Notes: generated by a model not told the origin, from the letters alone. A DNA stretch of 36,649 nt from Pseudomonadota bacterium (GCA_023436825.1 JAEZHS010000028.1:1-36649); one strand, 5' to 3'; shown: positions 24,705 to 33,718, numbered from the stretch's first letter. Numbers and translations: made by a program.

Positions 24705-25364
24705 CTAAACCGGCTTCGCCGCCCGTTCCGGATCGACGGCGCGCACGACATAATCGTCGGCCATCGGCTGATAGAGTTCCCACAGGAAGCGGAGCTGGAC
24801 CAGCGGCCGGGGGTCGAGATCGACGCGCAGGTCGACGTAGGGAAAGGCTTCACGGTGCGCGACGATGAGGCCGGCCGACTTGATCTGCTTCAGCTCGCCG
24901 CCGGCGGCGTCGCCGGCCTCGATGGCCCGCATCAGGCGCTCGGCCAGCGGCTGGCTTTCATTGGCCTCGAAGCTATCCACCATGGCGTCGACGACGTCCG
25001 AGTTGCGCAGGATATTGCCGACCGCCACGCAGTCGCGGCCGACCCGGCCTTTGAAGATCGAATAGATGTTGCCGCCGTTGAAGAATGCGGCCTGTCCCTT
25101 GGCGTCGATGACCGCGAGTTGTCGCCAGCCCAGGCCGGGCTCGGTCTTCTCGAAGTCTTGCAGGATGTCGGCGGGCGCTATCCCGTCGCGCAGCTGCGCC
25201 AGCATCTTGGGTCCGAGCCGCGGGTCGGTGCGATGCTGGGTCAGGGCGGCCCCGACATTGGCTTCGGCATAGGCGCAGCGGCCGCCGACGGCGATCGATG
25301 ACGTCGTGACGACGGCGCCCAGCATGCCGGTTCGGGCGCATCTTCCGGCGATCGAGAAGGTCAT
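24705..25364 (-). CDS. DUF1028 family Ntn-hydrolase-like protein
   Basis: The 219-residue protein opens MTFSIAGRCARTGMLGAVVTTSS and contains GGRCAYAEANVGAALTQ and AVGNILRNSDVVDAM, the usual blocks of DUF1028. The family is predicted to have an N-terminal-nucleophile hydrolase fold; activity is not established. Length is typical (about 220). It starts three bases after the stop of the short DUF1989 gene, so both are one transcript. A role in amide or peptide hydrolysis linked to the DUF1989 enzymes is inference. Confidence 0.82.
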   Translation of the reverse strand: MTFSIAGRCARTGMLGAVVTTSSIAVGGRCAYAEANVGAALTQHRTDPRLGPKMLAQLRDGIAPADILQDFEKTEPGLGWRQLAVIDAKGQAAFFNGGNIYSIFKGRVGRDCVAVGNILRNSDVVDAMVDSFEANESQPLAERLMRAIEAGDAAGGELKQIKSAGLIVAHREAFPYVDLRVDLDPRPLVQLRFLWELYQPMADDYVVRAVDPERAAKPV

Positions 25365-25367
25365 GAT

Positions 25368-25958
25368 TCAGTCCAGGATCTCGTAGTGTGATTCGGTCGT
25401 CGTGCCGGTCCGGCCGTTGATCGACAGGATGTCCTGCGGGCAGGCCGACATGGCGACGACGCAGTCGAGTTCGGCGCGCAGGGTCACATGATCGCCGGGC
25501 TTGGTGGTCGGCGGATCGAAGGAGAGTCCGCCGTCGGCAGTCCAGGGAATGTTCATAAAGAGATTGAGCGGACTCGGACACTCCGGCGGCGTGAGGCCGA
25601 GTGCCTGCATCGCGGCGAACAGATTGTCGGTGCAGTTGTCGTGATACTCCTTCACGCCGAGCAGAATGTAGCGCTCGCTGTCGCACGCCGCGATCAGCGT
25701 GTCGTGATCGCCGCGGCTTGTATCCCCCGTCATGGTCAGGATCTTGCGCCGGCGGTTGGTATAGAGCCCATCGCCGACCTTCGGCCGCAGGCTGGTCAGC
25801 GTGGCGCGCGTATGCTCCATGGACATGAACTCGGTCAGCATGCCCGCCGTGAATGCCCAGGTGTCGACGACCTGCGCACCGTGGGTGTTGACGATGCGGA
25901 TCGACTGGCCGCGCTTCAGATGGGTTGCCTTGCCGCGACGGGCGGGAATGGTCTCCAT
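25368..25958 (-). CDS. DUF1989 protein, short form (CgdA/CgdB- or urea-carboxylase-associated-like)
   Basis: The 196-residue protein has the DUF1989 metal motif: H85, C92, H106 and C109, with N112 after it, in the block GDHDTL to EYHDNCTDN. The family includes the urea carboxylase-associated proteins, and a DUF1989 pair has been described as carboxyguanidine deiminase CgdAB in guanidine degradation. No carboxylase, allophanate hydrolase or transporter of that pathway is in the window, so the substrate may differ. It is divergent from a second, longer DUF1989 gene with 52 bases between starts, which is too little for a riboswitch. Confidence 0.85.
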   Translation of the reverse strand: METIPARRGKATHLKRGQSIRIVNTHGAQVVDTWAFTAGMLTEFMSMEHTRATLTSLRPKVGDGLYTNRRRKILTMTGDTSRGDHDTLIAACDSERYILLGVKEYHDNCTDNLFAAMQALGLTPPECPSPLNLFMNIPWTADGGLSFDPPTTKPGDHVTLRAELDCVVAMSACPQDILSINGRTGTTTESHYEILD

Positions 25959-26010
25959 TGACCGGGTTTCCTACACAGTTATTCCTTCACGTGATATCCA
26001 GGAGTGACCG

Positions 26011-26871
26011 GTGAAATCGTCTCCTCAGAATCCTGCTCCAGCCGACGCCGCTGAGCGGCGCAAGGCGCCTGCACTCGTCTGCTATTCCGTCGACAAGGTA
26101 CCGCCATACGACCGGCAGTTCTATGAAACAGCGCGACAGGGCCTGACCAGGATCGGCGAAGTCGTGGTGCCCCCGCGCGAGGCGAAAACCTTCGAGGTCG
26201 CGGCCGGCCAGTTCTTCCGGATCGTCAGCATCGAAGGCCCGCAGGTCGGCGACCTGAACCTGTGGAATGCCCACGATCTGTCGGAGCGCTTCTTCAGCGG
26301 AAAGACGCGCGCCTTGCACGCCACGCATGTCAGCACCGGCGACAGGCTGTGGAGCACGCTGCCCAACCTTCGGCCGATGGCGACGATCACCCACGACACG
26401 CTCGACTGGTACGGCTGGGATGACGACGGCGGTGGCGTTCACGACGTCATCGGCACGCGGTGCGATCCCTATACTCAGCTCCTGCTGGGCGGAGACGAAT
26501 ACCATCACTGCTGCCATTCCAATCTGACGCGCGCGCTCGCCGGCCATGAAGGGCTGGCTCTTGCTGCGGCGGAGCGGCACGTGCACGACGTGCTGAACGT
26601 CTTCATGTGCACGGGTTTTACACGCGATACGCATCAGTATTTCATGAAGGCGAGTCCGGTGCGGCCGGGCGACTTCATCGAGTTCTTCGCCGAGATCGAC
26701 CTGCTGGGTGCCTTGTCGGCCTGTCCCGGAGGCGACTGCAGCAGCAGTCATTCAAGTGACGCCGCGAAATGCTATCCACTCAAGGTCGAGATCTTTCGGC
26801 CGAGTGCCGAAGCGCTGAAGGCATGGCGGTCGCCGGGCAGAAGCCACTACTCCCGAAAACACGGCACGTGA
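26011..26871 (+). CDS. DUF1989 protein, long form
   Basis: The 286-residue protein carries the same motif with identical spacing as its divergent neighbour: H144, C151, H165, C168 and N171, in GGVHDVIGTRCD to EYHHCCHSN. The roughly 50 extra N-terminal residues and a Cys-rich segment CPGGDCSSSHSSDAAKC near 238-254 are what make it longer. The start is GTG, supported by AGGAG at 26000-26004. The pair of a short and a long DUF1989 protein matches the usual two-subunit arrangement in carboxyguanidine deiminase or urea-carboxylase operons, but here they are divergent. A HAD phosphatase gene follows 16 bases later. Confidence 0.85.
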   Translation: MKSSPQNPAPADAAERRKAPALVCYSVDKVPPYDRQFYETARQGLTRIGEVVVPPREAKTFEVAAGQFFRIVSIEGPQVGDLNLWNAHDLSERFFSGKTRALHATHVSTGDRLWSTLPNLRPMATITHDTLDWYGWDDDGGGVHDVIGTRCDPYTQLLLGGDEYHHCCHSNLTRALAGHEGLALAAAERHVHDVLNVFMCTGFTRDTHQYFMKASPVRPGDFIEFFAEIDLLGALSACPGGDCSSSHSSDAAKCYPLKVEIFRPSAEALKAWRSPGRSHYSRKHGT

Positions 26872-26887
26872 GCGCACGGAGATAAAA

Positions 26888-27562
26888 ATGCGAATCGAGC
26901 CGGTCTTCCTCTTCGATCTCGACGGCACTCTGGTCGACAGCGTCTACCAGCACGTGCTCGCCTGGAAAGAAGCGCTCGACAGCGAAGGCATCGATCTGTC
27001 GGTCTGGCGTATCCATCGCAAGATCGGCATGAGCGGCGGCCTGTTCACCAACCAGCTCCTGCGCGAAACCGGCCTCGACATCAGCCTCGACCGCGTCGAG
27101 CGGCTGCGTCGGTCTCATGCCGCCGCCTATCAGCGGCACGGCGCCGGCGTGCGGCCGCTGCCGGGCGCGCGCGAGCTGCTGGCGTGGCTGTCGGATGCCG
27201 GCGTGCCATGGGCGATCGCCACCAGTGGCCGCATGGAGACCGCCGCCGTGAACCTCTCCGCTCTCGGCGTCGATCCCGACCGCATGCCCGTCGTCACGCG
27301 CGATCAGGTGAAGTACGCCAAGCCCGATCCCGACCTGTTCCTCGCCGCAGCGGAGCGGATCGGCCGGCCGATCGAGACCGCCGTGGTCGTCGGCGACAGC
27401 ATCTGGGACATGCTGGCGGCGACGCGTTGTCGCGCCCTGGGCGTCGGCCTTTTGAGCGGCGGCTACGGCTCCGATGAGCTGCGTCAGTCCGGCGCGATCC
27501 GCGTCTACGACGATCCGGCCGATCTGCTGGCCCATATCGACGAGGTCGGCGGCCGGCGTTGA
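26888..27562 (+). CDS. HAD-superfamily hydrolase (phosphoglycolate phosphatase/beta-phosphoglucomutase-like)
   Basis: The 224-residue protein has all four HAD motifs: DLDGT at 10-14, the Ser/Thr motif in IATSGR, Lys in KYAKPDPD, and the acidic GDSIWDM. The helical cap between motifs 1 and 2 (about 18-90) is of the C1 type. It is a phosphatase or sugar-phosphate mutase-like enzyme of unknown substrate. Its final 58 bases overlap the 3' end of the convergent cytochrome b561 gene on the other strand. Confidence 0.9.
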   Translation: MRIEPVFLFDLDGTLVDSVYQHVLAWKEALDSEGIDLSVWRIHRKIGMSGGLFTNQLLRETGLDISLDRVERLRRSHAAAYQRHGAGVRPLPGARELLAWLSDAGVPWAIATSGRMETAAVNLSALGVDPDRMPVVTRDQVKYAKPDPDLFLAAAERIGRPIETAVVVGDSIWDMLAATRCRALGVGLLSGGYGSDELRQSGAIRVYDDPADLLAHIDEVGGRR

Positions 27563-28098
27563 CTGCGGCCCAGCGTCATGGCCTGCCAGACGCCGTCGCG
27601 CCGCACCCAGGCGTGGAAGAGAGCCGCTCCGAGGTGCGCGAGGATGGTGACGAACAGCACCATGGCGAGAACGGTGTGGGCCCGGCGCAGGAAGGCGAAC
27701 AGCGGCCCGTCGATGGGTGCGATGGGAGGCAGCACCAGCGTGCCGAACAGCTCGACCGGATAGCCGCCGGCCGACAGCATGGCCCAACCGACGAGCGGGA
27801 GCGCGAACATCAGGGCATAGAGCAGCAGGTGCGACAGGTGGGCCGCCACGCGCTGCGAGGTCGGCAGGTCGGCGGGCAATGGCGGCGCGGGGCGGGCCAG
27901 CCGAATGCACGCCCTGATCGCCGCCAGGCAGAGGATCAGGATGCCCAGCGGCTTGTGCAGGTCGATCAGCCAGGTCCGCATCTCCGACACAGTCGACACC
28001 ATGCCGACGCCGATGAACAGCATCGCCAGGATGCAGATGGCCATCAGCCAGTGCACCAGCCGGAGCGCCAATGGAAAGCGCGTCGGGAACGATGTCAT
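27505..28098 (-). CDS. Cytochrome b561 (CybB-like) inner-membrane protein
   Basis: The 197-residue protein has four transmembrane segments and the four heme-binding His of bacterial b561: H16 in LRLVHWL, H48 in DLHKP, H141 in RRAHTV and H155 in ILAHLG. It passes electrons from the quinone pool. The frame runs upstream, but the ATG at 28098 overlaps the stop of the catalase-like gene (ATGA) and gives the normal N-terminus. The last 19 or so residues are encoded antisense to the HAD gene and look like a read-through tail rather than conserved b561 sequence. In this pair it probably feeds electrons to, or protects with, the peroxidase. Confidence 0.9.
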   Translation of the reverse strand: MTSFPTRFPLALRLVHWLMAICILAMLFIGVGMVSTVSEMRTWLIDLHKPLGILILCLAAIRACIRLARPAPPLPADLPTSQRVAAHLSHLLLYALMFALPLVGWAMLSAGGYPVELFGTLVLPPIAPIDGPLFAFLRRAHTVLAMVLFVTILAHLGAALFHAWVRRDGVWQAMTLGRSQRRPPTSSIWASRSAGSS

Positions 28099-29174
28099 GG
28101 CCGTGCCCTCCGCGCTTGGGGGTCTTTGGCCAGGGCGCTCGGCTGGCCGTGCTCGCCGTCGCGTCGCGCTAGCGAGGAAGCGTAGACGCCCGAGCGCGCC
28201 GGCAGCAGGGGATCGTCGGACGGCGCAATGCCCGCGGGCAGGATCAGCGGGTCGAACGTGATGTTGCGGCAGGCGCCGTCCTCTTCGATGAGGGCCCGGT
28301 CGATCACCAGCGTGCCGACGTCTATGCGACGACGGTTCGCCGGCCACACCTTGGTCGCATCGTCGGTCGGGTCATCCGGCTCGGCAATGGTCACGATCAG
28401 GCGCCAGTGCAACGGACTGCGGGCCAGCCGGGCGATGACGTCGTCGAACAGGAAGTTCGCCGGCCGTGCACCGAGCGTCGCCTTGTCGATCGCCTCGAAA
28501 GGCGTTTCCGGCTCGAATGACCAGCGGACCATCCAGGCCTTGCCGGTGTCGTCGATGAAGCGGAAGGCGTTGATACTGTAATAGGTGTCGTTGGCGAAGC
28601 TCGTCGACAATGGCGATTCCTGTTGCCAGCGCAGGAAGGCTCGGGTTTCCGGATGCGCTGCCATGTAGCCCTCGACCCGCGCAGGGTCGGGCTTGCCGGT
28701 CTTGGGATCGGGCGCCGTGGCGCGCTGGAAGTCGACGAAGGCCTGTGGCGTCGCCACCGGAAACATCGGCGTGTCGTCCAGCGCCATGCGCCATTGCTCG
28801 CCGTTCGCCTGGGCGAGGCTGAGCGCCAGCGAGCGGAAGGCAAGCCTGCCGTCGGGTGCGTAGGGCTGGCCGCCGCCGGTCGAGAAGCGGCCGATCACCG
28901 GGCTGTCGGTCCTGGCGAAGATCCCGGCCTTGGACAGAAGTGCGCCGTTGCCGTTGCCGAGGAACGAACCCTGGATGCACAGGCCCTTGGCATGGGCGCG
29001 GCGGAAGCCGGGATGGCGGCCGTCATGCGCCTCCAGGGCATCGACGATGGCATCGGGTCCGAGGCGGTGCGGCGGCAGCCAGCCCGCGGCCACGGCAAAC
29101 GCCGCGCTCAGGACAAGAAGGATGGTGCCGATTCCGAGAAGGCGCAGGGCAACGGGCAGGGTTAGGCGCGTCAT
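28095..29174 (-). CDS. Catalase-related heme peroxidase (SrpA-like), membrane-anchored
   Basis: The 359-residue protein is a short catalase-family peroxidase. The distal His is H61 in RRAHAKGLCIQGSF and the proximal heme ligand Tyr331 lies in RSGVYASSL (the RxxxY motif). GRFSTGGGQPY and AFRSLALSL are also conserved. A single hydrophobic helix at about 8-30 replaces a cleavable signal, so it should sit anchored facing the periplasm. Full catalases are about 480 residues or more; SrpA-type proteins of about 340 act as peroxidases. It starts with a GGAGG ribosome site after a hairpin and is coupled to cytochrome b561, a known gene pair. Confidence 0.9.
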   Translation of the reverse strand: MTRLTLPVALRLLGIGTILLVLSAAFAVAAGWLPPHRLGPDAIVDALEAHDGRHPGFRRAHAKGLCIQGSFLGNGNGALLSKAGIFARTDSPVIGRFSTGGGQPYAPDGRLAFRSLALSLAQANGEQWRMALDDTPMFPVATPQAFVDFQRATAPDPKTGKPDPARVEGYMAAHPETRAFLRWQQESPLSTSFANDTYYSINAFRFIDDTGKAWMVRWSFEPETPFEAIDKATLGARPANFLFDDVIARLARSPLHWRLIVTIAEPDDPTDDATKVWPANRRRIDVGTLVIDRALIEEDGACRNITFDPLILPAGIAPSDDPLLPARSGVYASSLARRDGEHGQPSALAKDPQARRARP

Positions 29175-29203
29175 GGCCGGACCTCCAGGGTCGGGAAGAG
29201 GGG

Positions 29204-29243
29204 GCGCCGGGCGGCCGGGGGGGGAGGGGATGCCGCCCGGCGC
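29204..29243. terminator. Strong GC hairpin between the efflux genes and the peroxidase gene
   Basis: Arms 29204-29215 and 29232-29243 are perfectly complementary over 12 bases with a 16-base G-rich loop. The hairpin lies 56 bases past the MFP stop and 30 before the peroxidase start on the minus strand. There is no U-run after it, so it may attenuate, stabilise mRNA or block exonucleases rather than terminate. The 124-bp gap 29175-29298 holds nothing else. Confidence 0.6.
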
Positions 29244-29298
29244 GCAGACGCGAACCGCGGGGGAGGTTCACGCCTGGAGAAGAAGAATGAATCGAATG

Positions 29299-30462
29299 TC
29301 ATGTGCGGATATCCACGCGATCACCGTCGGCGAGCTCGACGGCGGGATTGAGGATCACGCGGTCACCGGCCTTGATGCCGTCGCGCACCTCGACCTCTGT
29401 GCCGCGATCGCGGGCGACCGAGATCTTGCGCAGGCGCGCCACGCCGTTCTCGACGACCGCCACCTGCACGCCGTCCTTGTTGAAGATGATGGCGCCCGCC
29501 GGAACCGCAAGGCTCGGTGTTTTGCGCGGGATGTGAAGCTCGGCGGTGGCGTAGATGCCCGGCGACAGCGCACCGTCGGGGTTGGGAATATCGATCTCGA
29601 CCAGAAGTGTGCGCGTGCCGGGCTGCAGGGCGTCGGCGATGCGCGTCACCTTGCCGGGGAAGGGATGGTCGGGCAGCTCTGGCACGCGGATCACCGCGTC
29701 GATGCCGGGCGTCACGCCGACCGCTGCATCCTGCGGCACGTAGACCTGCGTGCGGATGACGTTGCTTTGCAGGATGGTGAACATGAAGGTGCCGTTGACG
29801 GCATCGGCCTGCACCAGGCTGCCGATGTCGATGTTACGCTGGGTGATGACGCCGTCGAACGGCGCGACCACGCTCTGGTAGGCCTTCTGCTGCTGCAAGA
29901 CCTGCAATGCCGCCTGCTGGGCCACGACGTTGGCCTCGGCCACGCTCACGGCGGCGTCGTTGGCGCGCAGCGTCTGCAAGTCTACCGTGCGCGTCTGCTT
30001 GGGCATCCAGCCTTCCTTGACCAGCGGCTCGTCGCGCCGCCAGGTGACGCTGGCGAGCTTCTGGTTGGCGCGTGCCTGCTTGGCGGCCGCTTCGAGCTGG
30101 GCCAGCGTCGCCGCGGCCTGTGAGATCTGGTGGTCGAGCTCCGGCGCGACGATGGTGGCGAGCTGGTCGCCTGCCTTGACGCGATCGCCGATGTCGACCG
30201 AGCGCGTCGCGATGTAGCCGCTGGCGCGGGCCAGGATGTTGGCCGCGGCGAAGGCGGAGGTCGTGGCCGGCAGGCTGACGACCAGCTCGCCGCTCGTCGG
30301 CGTCACCTCGGCCACACGGACCTTGGGCACGAAGTTCCGCCGGAATTCGGCGTTCGCCGATGCCGCTTCCTCGCGGGCGTAGAGTTGCCATCCACCGATG
30401 GCGAACGTTCCCGCTACCAGCGCGGCGACGGCCGCGCCCAGCACTATGCCCCTGTACTTCAT
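29299..30462 (-). CDS. RND efflux periplasmic adaptor (membrane fusion protein)
   Basis: The 387-residue adaptor links an RND pump to an outer membrane channel. It starts with one hydrophobic anchor near residues 6-26. The lipoyl/hairpin/barrel layout follows: GYIATRSVDIGDRVKAGDQL in the first lipoyl half, a coiled-coil hairpin around 110-190 (ISQAAATLAQLEAAAKQA and following), and APFDGVITQRNIDIGSLV in the second half. The ATG at 30462 overlaps the RND stop by four bases and has GGAGG just before it, so I reject the upstream extension. The order pump then adaptor is the reverse of most operons, and no outer-membrane factor gene is present. Confidence 0.92.
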   Translation of the reverse strand: MKYRGIVLGAAVAALVAGTFAIGGWQLYAREEAASANAEFRRNFVPKVRVAEVTPTSGELVVSLPATTSAFAAANILARASGYIATRSVDIGDRVKAGDQLATIVAPELDHQISQAAATLAQLEAAAKQARANQKLASVTWRRDEPLVKEGWMPKQTRTVDLQTLRANDAAVSVAEANVVAQQAALQVLQQQKAYQSVVAPFDGVITQRNIDIGSLVQADAVNGTFMFTILQSNVIRTQVYVPQDAAVGVTPGIDAVIRVPELPDHPFPGKVTRIADALQPGTRTLLVEIDIPNPDGALSPGIYATAELHIPRKTPSLAVPAGAIIFNKDGVQVAVVENGVARLRKISVARDRGTEVEVRDGIKAGDRVILNPAVELADGDRVDIRT

Positions 30463-33400
30463 GGGACCTCCTCGAAGACGGCGCCGCTCAGCCGGCCGCT
30501 GCCGGCACGCAACTTGTCGAACAGCCAAGGGACGATCAGCAGGGTCGTCGGCGTGGCGAACAGCAGGCCGCCGATGACGGCGCGCGCCAGCGCCGCGTTC
30601 TGCTCCTCGCCGGCGGCGCCGATCGCCATCGGCACCATGCCGACGATCATCGCCGCCGCCGTCATCAGCACCGGCCGGATGCGGGTGTAGCCGGCGGCGA
30701 TCGCCGCTTCGCGCACGCTCATGCCGGCCTGGGTCTGCTCGCGCGCGAAGGTCACGAGCAGGATGGAGTTCGCCGAAGCGACGCCGATCGCCATGATGGA
30801 GCCCATCAGCGAGGGCACGCTGAGCGAGGTGCCGGTGGCGAACAGCATGGTGAGGATGCCGCAGAAGGTCGCCGGCAGGGCGAGCAGCACGACCAGCGGG
30901 TCGCCGAAGTTCTGGTAGTTGACGACCATCAGCAGGTAGACCAGCACCGCCGCGAACACGAGGCCGATGCCGAGGTTGGCGAAGGAGTCGTCCATGCTCT
31001 GGATCTGGCCGACCACCTGGATGGTGTTGCCGGGCGCCAGCGTCTTCTGCAGATCGGCGACGATCGCGTGGATCTCGTGCGCAACCCGGCCGAGATCGCG
31101 GCCCTGCACGCTGGCATAGACCTCGTAGACCGGCTGGATGTTGGCCTGGTTGCTGTTGGTCGGCAGGCTGTCGCGCCGGATCGTCGACACGTTGCTGAGC
31201 AGGCCCGGCACCGGAACGCCCGGGACGTTGGTGTCGGTGGCGATCGCCGTCGATACCGGCGTGTTGCCGAGGTCGTTCAGCGATGCGACCTGGCGCTCGG
31301 GCGTCTGGACAGCGATGTAGTAGGGGATGCCGCTGGTCGGATCCGTCCAGAAGTTCGGCGAGACCTGCTCCGAGGAGCTCAGGCTCACGTTGATGTTGTT
31401 GGCGATGGTGTTGGCGTTCAGCCCGAGCTGGGCGGCGCGCGTGCGGTCGACCTCGGCGAGGAAGGACGGGGCGTCGACCTCCTGCTGCAGATGGGCGTCG
31501 ACGACGCCGGGTATGGTCGCCATGCGCCGCCTGAGCTCATGGGCGACCTTGAGGTTGTTGGCGCGGTCGTAGCCGACGGTGCGCACGTCGATCTGGGCCG
31601 GCAGGCCGAAATTCAGGATCTGGGTGACCATGTCGGCGGCCTGAAAGTACAAGACGGCTTGCGGAAAGGCCGCCGGCAGCTCGCGCCGGAGCTTGCGCAC
31701 ATAGCCCTCGGTCGGCGCATGGCCGTCCTTCAGGGCGACCAGGATGACGCCGTCGTTGACGCCGATCGTCGAGCCGTCGGTGAAGGCGAGATTGTAGGGC
31801 CGGGCCGGCAGGCCGATATTGTCGACGATCAGCTCCCGGTCCTGCTCGGGGATGAGCTCGCGGATCTTGTCCTCGATCGACTGGAACAGCCGTTCGGTCG
31901 CCTCGATGCGCGTGCCGGCCGGCGCGCGCACATGGAGCTGGATGCGGCCGCCGTCGATCACCGGAAAGAAGTCGCGGCCGACCAGGGTGAACAGCACCCC
32001 GCCGCTCGCCACCACCAGGACGGCGATGGACGGGACGGTGAACCGGTTGTCGAGCAGGGCCTTCAGCAGCTCCACGTACCGTTGGCGCATGGCCTCGAAA
32101 CCGCGCTCGAAGGCGTGATGCGTGCTGCTGAACAGGCGGCCGAGCCGGCTCGTCGGCGGCGCGTGACTCTCGCCCTTGGTCAGCAGCCCGATCGTGATCG
32201 GCGTCAGGGTCCGCGACAGCGCGTAGGAGGCGAGCATCGCGAAGACGACGGCCAGTCCCAGCGGCGTGAACAGATATTTGGCGGGGCCGTCGAGGAATAC
32301 GACCGACGTGAACACCGAGCTGATGGCGAGCGTCGAGACGAGCGTGGGGATGGCGATGCCGGCGGCGCCGTGCAGGGTCGCGAGCGGCAGCGGCTGGCGT
32401 TCCTCGGTGAGCAGCCGATGCGTGTTCTCGATCGTGACCGTGGAATCGTCGACCAGGATGCCGACCGCGAGCGCCAGGCCGCCCAAGGTCAGGGTGTTGA
32501 TGGTCTCACCCAGGAAGTAGAGCGCCACCAGCGACGACAGGATCGACAGCGGGATGGAGATCATGACGACCAGCGTCGATCGCCACGAGCCCAGGAACAG
32601 CAGGATCATGAGGGCGGTAAGGGCGGCTGCGATCGCGCCCTCGCGCAACACACCCGCGAGGGCCTGCTTGACGAACACCGACTGGTCGAACAGCTCGTTG
32701 ATCACGAGGCCCGGCGGAGCGGCCTTGCGGATCGTCTGCAGGGCGTCCTTGACGGCATTGACGACCTGCAGCGTGGAGGCGTTGCCGTTCTTGATGATGC
32801 TGAGCAGGATCGAGCGCTTGCCGTCCTGGCGCACGACATTCTGCTGAACCAGCCAGCCGTCATGTACCTGGCCGACATCCTTCACGAACACGGTGGCGCC
32901 GTTCACCACCTTGATCGGGATGTCGTTCAGCGCGTCGATCGATGCGGGCGTGGCGTTGGTGTGCACGACATATTGACGGTCGCCGATCTTGGCGGTGCCC
33001 GAGGGCACGGTGAGGTTCTGGGCGTTGACCGCATTCACGACGTCGAGCGGCGTCAGCCCCTTGGCGACCAGCTTGGTGGGGTCGATGTCGACCATGATCT
33101 GGCGGTACTTGCCGCCGGCCGGCGTCGGCAGCGTCACGCCGGGGATCGGCGCCAGCTGCTGACGCACGCGGTAGATGCCGTAGTCGTAGAGCTGCTGCTC
33201 GTTCAGCGTGTCGGAGGAGAGGCTGATCTGCAGCACCGGCACGCTCGATGCGTTGAACTGCACGACGACGGGCGGCTGGATGCCGGGCGGCATCAGGGCG
33301 CGGATGGAGTTGGTCCCCGCCACGATCTGGGAGATCGCGAGGTCGAGATTGACGTCGGGCTGGAAGTAGATTTTCTGCACCGACAGGCCCGCCATGGTCT

Positions 33401-33650
33401 GGGCCTCGATGTTCTTGATGCCGCTGACGTTCGCTGAAATGGCGTACTGGCTGTAGGTGGTGACGCGTTGCTCCATCTCCGGCGTGTCGAGGCCGGTGTA
33501 GCTCCAGATCACCGTCACCACCGGTATCCTGATCTCGGGGAAGATGTCGGTGCGCATCGTCCAGGCGGCAATGCTGCCCAGGAACAGAATCAGCGCCGCG
33601 GCGACGTAGAATGTGTAGGGAAAACGCAGCGCAAACCGGACCAGACCCAT
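30459..33650 (-). CDS. RND-family efflux pump, inner-membrane subunit
   Basis: The 1063-residue protein is an AcrB/MexB-like RND transporter with two halves, each one TM helix, a large periplasmic loop and further TM helices. The TM4 motif GGLALAVGILVDDSTVTIENT keeps the two Asp of the proton relay. Length is slightly above the 1030-1050 of typical HAE1 pumps, because of the linker containing STHHAFERGFEAMRQ. It exports hydrophobic or cationic compounds using the proton gradient. It is the first gene of the minus-strand group; promoter space of 187 bases is shared with a divergent sensor kinase, so regulation by that two-component system is plausible. Confidence 0.95.
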   Translation of the reverse strand: MGLVRFALRFPYTFYVAAALILFLGSIAAWTMRTDIFPEIRIPVVTVIWSYTGLDTPEMEQRVTTYSQYAISANVSGIKNIEAQTMAGLSVQKIYFQPDVNLDLAISQIVAGTNSIRALMPPGIQPPVVVQFNASSVPVLQISLSSDTLNEQQLYDYGIYRVRQQLAPIPGVTLPTPAGGKYRQIMVDIDPTKLVAKGLTPLDVVNAVNAQNLTVPSGTAKIGDRQYVVHTNATPASIDALNDIPIKVVNGATVFVKDVGQVHDGWLVQQNVVRQDGKRSILLSIIKNGNASTLQVVNAVKDALQTIRKAAPPGLVINELFDQSVFVKQALAGVLREGAIAAALTALMILLFLGSWRSTLVVMISIPLSILSSLVALYFLGETINTLTLGGLALAVGILVDDSTVTIENTHRLLTEERQPLPLATLHGAAGIAIPTLVSTLAISSVFTSVVFLDGPAKYLFTPLGLAVVFAMLASYALSRTLTPITIGLLTKGESHAPPTSRLGRLFSSTHHAFERGFEAMRQRYVELLKALLDNRFTVPSIAVLVVASGGVLFTLVGRDFFPVIDGGRIQLHVRAPAGTRIEATERLFQSIEDKIRELIPEQDRELIVDNIGLPARPYNLAFTDGSTIGVNDGVILVALKDGHAPTEGYVRKLRRELPAAFPQAVLYFQAADMVTQILNFGLPAQIDVRTVGYDRANNLKVAHELRRRMATIPGVVDAHLQQEVDAPSFLAEVDRTRAAQLGLNANTIANNINVSLSSSEQVSPNFWTDPTSGIPYYIAVQTPERQVASLNDLGNTPVSTAIATDTNVPGVPVPGLLSNVSTIRRDSLPTNSNQANIQPVYEVYASVQGRDLGRVAHEIHAIVADLQKTLAPGNTIQVVGQIQSMDDSFANLGIGLVFAAVLVYLLMVVNYQNFGDPLVVLLALPATFCGILTMLFATGTSLSVPSLMGSIMAIGVASANSILLVTFAREQTQAGMSVREAAIAAGYTRIRPVLMTAAAMIVGMVPMAIGAAGEEQNAALARAVIGGLLFATPTTLLIVPWLFDKLRAGSGRLSGAVFEEVP

Positions 33651-33718
33651 GACGCCCCTGCTCCCCTGCCTTGAGGATCGGACGACGCCAATAAATGGCT
33701 TTCCGCGCTACCTTCCCA

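Noticed and set aside
25959..26010. Guanidine riboswitch before the DUF1989 genes
   Set aside because: Only 52 bases lie between the divergent starts, too few for a riboswitch on either side, and no matching stems are visible.
30360..33437. 1025-codon plus-strand open frame
   Set aside because: It is antisense to the RND gene, has biased His/Arg/Gln/Asp composition and no family likeness; long shadow frames are normal in GC-rich DNA.
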